A stretch of 64,000 nucleotides of DNA from Laguncularia racemosa (Eukaryota; Streptophyta; Magnoliopsida; Myrtales; Combretaceae), in the NCBI GenBank assembly GCA_037954665.1, contig JBBMOL010000246.1:186001-250000 (forward strand), given 5' to 3'. The position numbers and the translations under genes were made by a program. The first letter of the stretch is position 1. Every line of letters starts with the position of its first letter. The notes below the pieces were generated by a model that saw only the letters and a program-made list of their open reading frames with translations, ran no database searches and was not told the origin of the DNA. Shown in pieces: positions 58,718 through 64,000 of this stretch.

Positions 58718-61700
58718 TCATATGGGGGGTTCCATCAACCTTGCAATCTTCCTGTAGCAAACAATCTTCTCATTGGGTAGAGCCTTTGTCATCATATCTG
58801 ACGCGTTGTCATCAGTGTGAATCTTCTCAAGCTTCAACTGTTTTGACTCTAGCACATCCCTGATCCAATGATACCTAACATCAATGTGTTTTGACTCGGA
58901 GTGGAACATCGGATTCTTACTGAGATGTATAGCGCTCTGACTATCACAGTACAGCTTCGGCTCTTCCTGCTCTTGACCCAACTCTTCTAAAAACTTTTTC
59001 ATCCACAAGACTTCCTTGTAGGCTTCTGTTACAGTAATATACTCAGCCTCAGTAGTGGAAAGTGCAACACACTTTTGTAATTTTGATTGCCAGGACACCG
59101 CTCCCCCTACATAAGTAATCAGATAACCTGAAGTGGATTTTCTAGAATCCAAATCACCAGCCATGTTAGCATTTGAAAACCCCTTTAGTGCAGATTTATA
59201 ATCACCGCTAAATTGTAAACATAACCTGGAAGTGCCCCTGAGATATCTGAGAATCCATTTAACTATTGTCCAGTGCTTTTTGCCTGGATTTGAGAGATAG
59301 CGACTCACAACACTTACAACATGAGTAATGTCAGGCCTGGTACACACCATAGCATACATAAGACTTCCCACTGCTGAAGCATATGGGACTTTCTTCATAT
59401 CTTCCTTGTCTGCCTCACTCTTTGGACACTGAGCTGAACTCAGTTTGAAGTGACCTGCAAGTGGAGAGCAGACAACTTTTGCTTTGCTCATGTTGAATCT
59501 CTTTAACACTTTCTTAATATACCTCTCCTGTGATAACGACAACTTCTGGCTCTTCCTATCTCTAATAATCCTCATACCTAGAATTTTGCTAGTGGGTCCT
59601 AAGTCTTTCATGGAGAAAGACTTACTCAATGCAATCTTCAGTTCTTTGATCTGCTTGACATCCCTGCCAATAATTAGCATATCATCTACATAAAGTAGCA
59701 ATATAATAAACTCACCACTGGTTAACTTCTTAATGAAGACACAATGGTCTGTAGTAGTCTTGATATAACCCTGATCAATCATGAAGGACTCAAACTTCTT
59801 GTACCACTGCCTTGGAGCTTGTTTCAGTCCGTATAAAATTTTCTTTAGTCTGCAGACAAGATTCTCCTTCCCCTTGATCTTGAACCCTTCAGGCTGCTCC
59901 ATATAAATCTCTTCCTCTAGATCACCATGGAGGAATGCTGTCTTTACATCCATCTGCTCAACCTCTAGATTCATTCTAGCAGCAATGCTGAGCACAACCC
60001 TGATAGATGACATCTTCACCACTGGTGAGAAAATCTCTTCAAAATTGACCCCCTTCTTCTGACTGAACCCCTTCACAACTAGCCTTGCCTTGTGCCTTGG
60101 CTGTGAGCTACTTTCAGCAGTCTTCAATCTGTACACCTATTTATTTCTTAGAGGTCTCTTGCCCTTAGGCACTTCAACTAGCTCATAGGTCTTGTTCTCA
60201 TGCAAGGATTTTATCTCCTCTTGCATGGCTTTCACCCATTCTTTCTTCTTGTCATGAGTCATTGCTTCCTCATAACACTCAGGTTCTCCTCCATCAGTAA
60301 TCATCACATACTCATCTGGACTATATCTCACTGATGGTCTTCTATCTCTAGAAGATCTCCTCACCTCAGCCTGCTGCTGTGACTCTTGTAACTCATTACC
60401 TGTGTCCTTCACAGTTCTTCCATCAGTAAGATCAGATAAAGGTGCAGGATCTACACTTGTGGGAATCTGACCTGAGGATGCTGGCTTCTCAGTCTTTTCC
60501 ATATCTTCAACTGTTTGGTCTTCTATGAAAACCACATCTCTACTCTTGATAATCTTCTTATCAATAGGATCCCACAATCTGTACCCATACTCATCATGTG
60601 CATATCCAAGGAAAATACATTGCTTGGAGTTGGCATCAAGCTTTGCTCTCTCATCCTTTGGAATGTGCACAAACGCCCTGCAACCAAAGACTCGTAAGTG
60701 ATTGTAAGAGATATCTTTACCTGTCCAGACCTTCTCTGGGATATCACTATCCAGAGCGTATGAGGGAGAAAGATTTATCAAATCAACAGCTGTCCTCATA
60801 GCTTCACCTCAAAATGACTTAGGCAACATGGCTTGAGATAACATGCACTTCACTCTCTTAGTGATAGTGTGATTCATTCTTTCTGCAACACCATTCTGCT
60901 GTGGTGTCTTTGGAACTGTCTTCTCCAGTTTTATCCCATGATCAACAACGCAGTACTGTTCAAACGGGCTTCTGTACTCCCCACCATTGTCAGCCCTGAC
61001 ACATATCAACTTTTTGCTGGTCTCATGCTCCACTCTAGAGTGAAACTGTTTGAATACATTCAAAACCTGATCTTTGGACTTCAAGGCATATGTCTAAAGC
61101 TTCCTAGAGTAGTCATCAATAAATGTAACAAAATACATTGCACCACCCATTGTTAAATCTTTCATATAACACACATTTGTATGAACCAGATCTAATATAT
61201 GAGCTTTTCTATTGGGTGTATTTCTTTGAAAACTAACTCTATGTTGTTTACCAGCAAAACAGTCAGTGCATGGTTTTAAAGAAGTACCTTTCAAATCTGG
61301 TAGAAGCTTCTTCTTCATAAGCATCTGGAGCCCCTTCTCACTCATGTGCCCAAGCTGTTTGTGCCACATCTCTACAGTAGCATCATCAGTCAAGTTCAAT
61401 TCTCCTTTACTTAGCTTTACTGGCATTAAGTAAAGTGTGTTATCCTTTATTCCTTTTGCTACAATCAGAGACCCTTTGGTGAGCTTCCAACTACCATCAC
61501 CAAAGTAACTGTGAAAGCCTTCATCATCTAATTTTCCTACTGAGATCAAGTTCAAGCGAATATCAAGTACATGCCTCACATCCTTGAGGACGAGTTTACA
61601 CCCTGTATTAGTTTCAAAGATGATATTCCTAATGCCTGTAATCCTTGAGGTTTTATTATTTCCCATCCTAACATTGCCATAATCACTAGCAGTGTAGGAT

Positions 61701-62638
61701 GAGAAAAACTTACCATGTGCTGTCACATGAAAGGAGGCATCAGAATCAACTACCCAGTCACTGTCATGACCTGCACGACTAATACAACCCTCATCCCATG
61801 TAACCACTATCTCACCATCTGCTGCTGCAGTGGTGTCTTCATTTGAATCATCACCCTTTCCTTACTTTTTCTTCCATAGTCTGCATTCCTTCTTGTAATG
61901 TCCTGGCTTGTCACAATAAAAACATTTAATGTTCTTTCCGCCCCTTGACTTGGATCTCCCATTTGACTTATCAGCTCTGTCAGATTTATCATCCTTTCCT
62001 CTGTTCTTGCATCTACCCCTCCTATCATACTTGTTTGTGACAAGTGCCCTAGATTCAGAACCAGTACCCAAATCATTCCTTCTAGCCTCTTCATTGATTA
62101 AACTATCGTTAACCATAGACAAGGTCAACGTTCCATCTGGAGCTGAATTACTAACTGATACTACAAGAGTTTCCCAACTCTCAAGTAATGAGCTCAACAA
62201 TAGGAGTGCTTGGATCTCATCCTCAAGCACAAGCTTCATAGCAGTCAGTTGATTCATGAGTCCCTGAAAATCATTCAAATGCTCTGACATATTCGAGCCT
62301 TCCCTGTATTTCAAGTTAACTACCCTTCTTGTCAAAGAGGTTTTATTCAAGGCAGTTTGCCTCTCATACATCGACTCTAATTTCTTCCATAGAACATAGG
62401 CCCTAGTCTCCTGAGCAACATGATGATACATACTCTGATCAACCCACTGTCTAATATACCCTACAGTTTTCCTATGTAGTATCAACCACTTTGAATTAGA
62501 TTTATCCTATGGCTTTGCAACATCACCACCCAAAGGCAAATACAAATCTTTGCAGTATAACAGATCTTCCATCATCGACTTCCAGATAGAGTAATTAAAG
62601 GAGTTAAGTTTAATCATCGTACTTGAAGATTCAACCAT
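58718..62638 (-). pseudogene. Copia Gag-Pol polyprotein, one frame with five stops
   Basis: The ATG at 62638 starts gag; the frame runs to the true stop at 58718 (1306 codons) without a frameshift. Domains in order: Gag (EHLNDFQGLMNQL, knuckle CFYCDKPGHYKKEC at ~61890); protease with DSD where DSG is expected (~61760); integrase zinc region WHKQLGH ... CTDCFAGK, catalytic FIDDYSRK, DNGGEYR and QQNGVAERMN; reverse transcriptase EQMDVKTAFLHGDLEEEIYM, LYGLKQAPRQWYKKF, LLLYVDDML (YVDD); RNase H STTEAEYI, LYCDSQSAIHL and KHIDVRYHW. Stops at 62507-62509, 61862-61864, 61094-61096, 60809-60811 and 60137-60139 inactivate it. Three of these replace a conserved Trp. Confidence 0.93.
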
Positions 62639-62709
62639 GTCTGCGATTGAAAACACAAAACCCTAATACAATTTGTAGCGAAACCCTAATTTTCTTTTTG
62701 AAACCTGGT

Positions 62710-62721
62710 GCTCTGATACCA
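62710..62721 (-). other. Primer-binding site (initiator Met-tRNA)
   Basis: The minus strand reads TGGTATCAGAGC two bases inside the 5' LTR, the standard complement of the plant initiator Met-tRNA 3' end used to prime reverse transcription. Confidence 0.93.
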
Positions 62722-62723
62722 CT

Positions 62724-63390
62724 TGTTAGGAAAAGAAGATCTCATTCTCTTCCTCTTGCCTGTGTGATTCACAATTGACAAACAACAATCAATAATAAGA
62801 TGCGGAAATTAAAAACAACCAACACCAAGGATTTACATAGAAAACCCCAATTTGGGAAAAAACCATTGGACCGCCAAACGCAAATTCTTCCACTATTAAA
62901 GTAATGGGTTACACAGTCTCACCACAAAGCCAGTGGATCAAAGTACAAAGTATTTCCCTCTCTAGAACTCTCTCTAGGTTTAGGAATTACCCTTTTGTGC
63001 TTTAGGTTTTTTTTTCACTCATGTATTTTCGTCCTGTTGCACCCTTTTTCAAAGGAATACGACTATATATATATATATGCATGGAAACCCTAAAGTCTCC
63101 TGAAACGGTCTTAACACATGGCTTATACATAGCCATGCCTTAGGTCGTGTATGCAACCGTGTATGCTTCTGTGGATCTTCTGAGCGCAACACACGGCCGT
63201 GCCTCAGGACGTGTATGCCTGAGGCTTATACACGATCGTACCTCAGGCCGTGTATGCAACCATGTATGCTTCTGTTACGCTTGGTTTTTGTCAATTTTCT
63301 TCAAGCTTAACATTCTTTCATCCAAGTATATTTCATATACTTAGGATACCCTTGGTATAAACCCATATGTGTTGGATCTATACCCCAACA
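62724..63390 (-). repeat. Copia 5' LTR (667 bp)
   Basis: Partner of 57999-58702. The promoter of the element should lie here; a (TA)n stretch at ~63065-63078 is present in both LTRs. Confidence 0.93.
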
Positions 63391-64000
63391 CTTTTTTGAA
63401 TGTTTGCACTTGATATGCAAGTCTTTTTTCTTGCACATTTTATTAATAATTTGTCTTCCTTTGAGATAATCCTTGAATAACTGTCTTTTTTCGCATATGT
63501 CATTAATGACTAAGTACACAACTTGCTGGATTTCTTTGATAGGAATGTTTATAATTCTTTAGTTCCTGAGCTTAAAGATTTTTTCTATTTCTCTTGAAAG
63601 TGATTTAGGAATAGAAGAAAGGAACATTGGTTTGAGAGTTAGGTCTACTCTAAGCTGGTAGAAAAGTTGCACCATCTTCTTATAGTGCAGGTTTAAATCT
63701 TTTTTTTTTTTTTTTAACGAGCAACATCTTTTCTCAAAGAATTTTTTTTTTTTTTTGTTTTGCCTCCTTAGAATCCTTAGGATTTCTAATAAGGAATGTG
63801 TACAAGATTCTGATCATATGATTAAAATCTGTTTGATTCAAAAATACATGTTGGTCAGTGGGATGTACCTAATTCCACCAATCTTCCAGTATCCTAGTAA
63901 ATCTTGTTACGAATTTAGATAGTATCTTAAAATGGTTCCTGTTAGTCAGTGATTTTGGATGAACTAGGTATGGAATTCTTGTAGCCTCTCTAGCCACTTA
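63391..64000 (-). other. Possible decayed retroelement gag-like remnant at window edge
   Basis: Minus-strand translation gives KFVTRFTRILEDWW (63870-63910) and, at 63400-63519, VINDICEKRQLFKDYL and KMCKKKDLHIKCKHSK. The first recalls gag-type RFTG-L--WW blocks of plant reverse-transcribing elements. The second has a regular Cys/Lys pattern but no certain assignment. Long T/A runs at 63699-63760 interrupt it. The feature continues beyond the window. Confidence 0.3.

Larger units (their letters stand above)
57999..63390 (-). mobile_element. Complete Ty1/Copia LTR retrotransposon, 5392 bp
   Basis: Two direct LTRs (57999-58702 and 62724-63390) start TGTTAGG and end CCAACA, with CTTGT before (57994-57998) and CTTTT after (63391-63395), a 5-bp target duplication with one mismatch. 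The element is transcribed on the minus strand, so the right LTR is the 5' LTR. A primer-binding site for initiator Met-tRNA lies at 62710-62721 and a purine-rich tract (GGAGGAGGAGTTTG) next to the 3' LTR at ~58703-58716. Gag and Pol are one long frame. It lies 90 bp upstream of the LRR-only gene. By domain motifs it is closest to the Tork/Tnt1-like group, with moderate confidence. Confidence 0.95.

Noticed and set aside
61929..62252. 107-codon plus-strand frame
   Set aside because: It is antisense to the Copia gag coding region.
1..64000. tRNA genes
   Set aside because: Looked for conserved GGTTCRAATCC and TRGY-type boxes on both strands; no pair with plausible spacing was seen by eye. A tRNA search program would be needed to exclude them fully.

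Overview
The window is nuclear DNA from a dicotyledonous flowering plant. Evidence: spliced genes with GT/AG introns, a TIR-NB-LRR resistance gene (a class missing from grasses), a plant monogalactosyldiacylglycerol synthase, a UBP22-type deubiquitinase, and plant lineages of MULE, Harbinger, hAT, Copia and Gypsy-like elements. Between genes the DNA is AT-rich, with dinucleotide microsatellites and many decayed transposons. No tRNA, rRNA, CRISPR array, organelle or bacterial sequence was recognised.

Three genes look intact and could be resolved to exons. (1) A TIR-NB-LRR immune receptor, minus strand, 8660-13447, four exons, predicted 1352 aa, with an N-terminal hydrophobic anchor. (2) A UBP22/Ubp8-like ubiquitin protease, minus strand, 22200-25609, three exons, 609 aa. 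(3) A type-B MGDG synthase, plus strand, 50434-53284, eight exons, 461 aa. A fourth long reading frame at 55953-57908 (minus, 651 aa) is an LRR-only relative of the last exon of gene 1, without TIR or NB-ARC. Host pseudogenes are a histidine-kinase receiver fragment (about 7150-7834) and a 2-oxoglutarate/Fe(II) dioxygenase fragment (about 54225-54986).

Layout. 0.7-5.5 kb: decayed MULE transposase carrying a plant mobile domain, minus strand, split by a 1180-bp non-autonomous Harbinger element. 5.7-6.5 kb: AT-rich minisatellite. 7.1-13.5 kb: receiver pseudogene and the TNL gene. 14-22 kb: gene-free, probably partly LTR-derived. 22.2-25.6 kb: deubiquitinase. 25.7-30 kb: gene-free, with one MITE candidate. 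30.04-35.87 kb: a full-length Harbinger element (TTA target duplication) with decayed transposase and Myb/SANT genes, itself interrupted by a Gypsy-type LTR remnant. 36-45.6 kb: gene-poor, with a solo-LTR candidate at 40.39-42.13 kb. 45.7-49.2 kb: decayed hAT element. 50.4-53.3 kb: MGDG synthase. 54.2-57.9 kb: dioxygenase pseudogene and LRR-only gene. 58.0-63.4 kb: complete Copia element with both LTRs, five nonsense codons and no frameshift. The last 600 bp are probably another retroelement remnant.

The three intact genes act in separate processes: pathogen sensing, histone H2B deubiquitination, and plastid/phosphate-stress galactolipid synthesis. Nothing suggests that they are co-regulated. 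The most interesting content is the history of the mobile DNA: matched full-length and deletion-derivative Harbinger copies, three nested insertions, a palindromic CACGGCCGTG-like motif recurring in otherwise unrelated elements, and an LRR-only orphan 90 bp from a Copia insertion.
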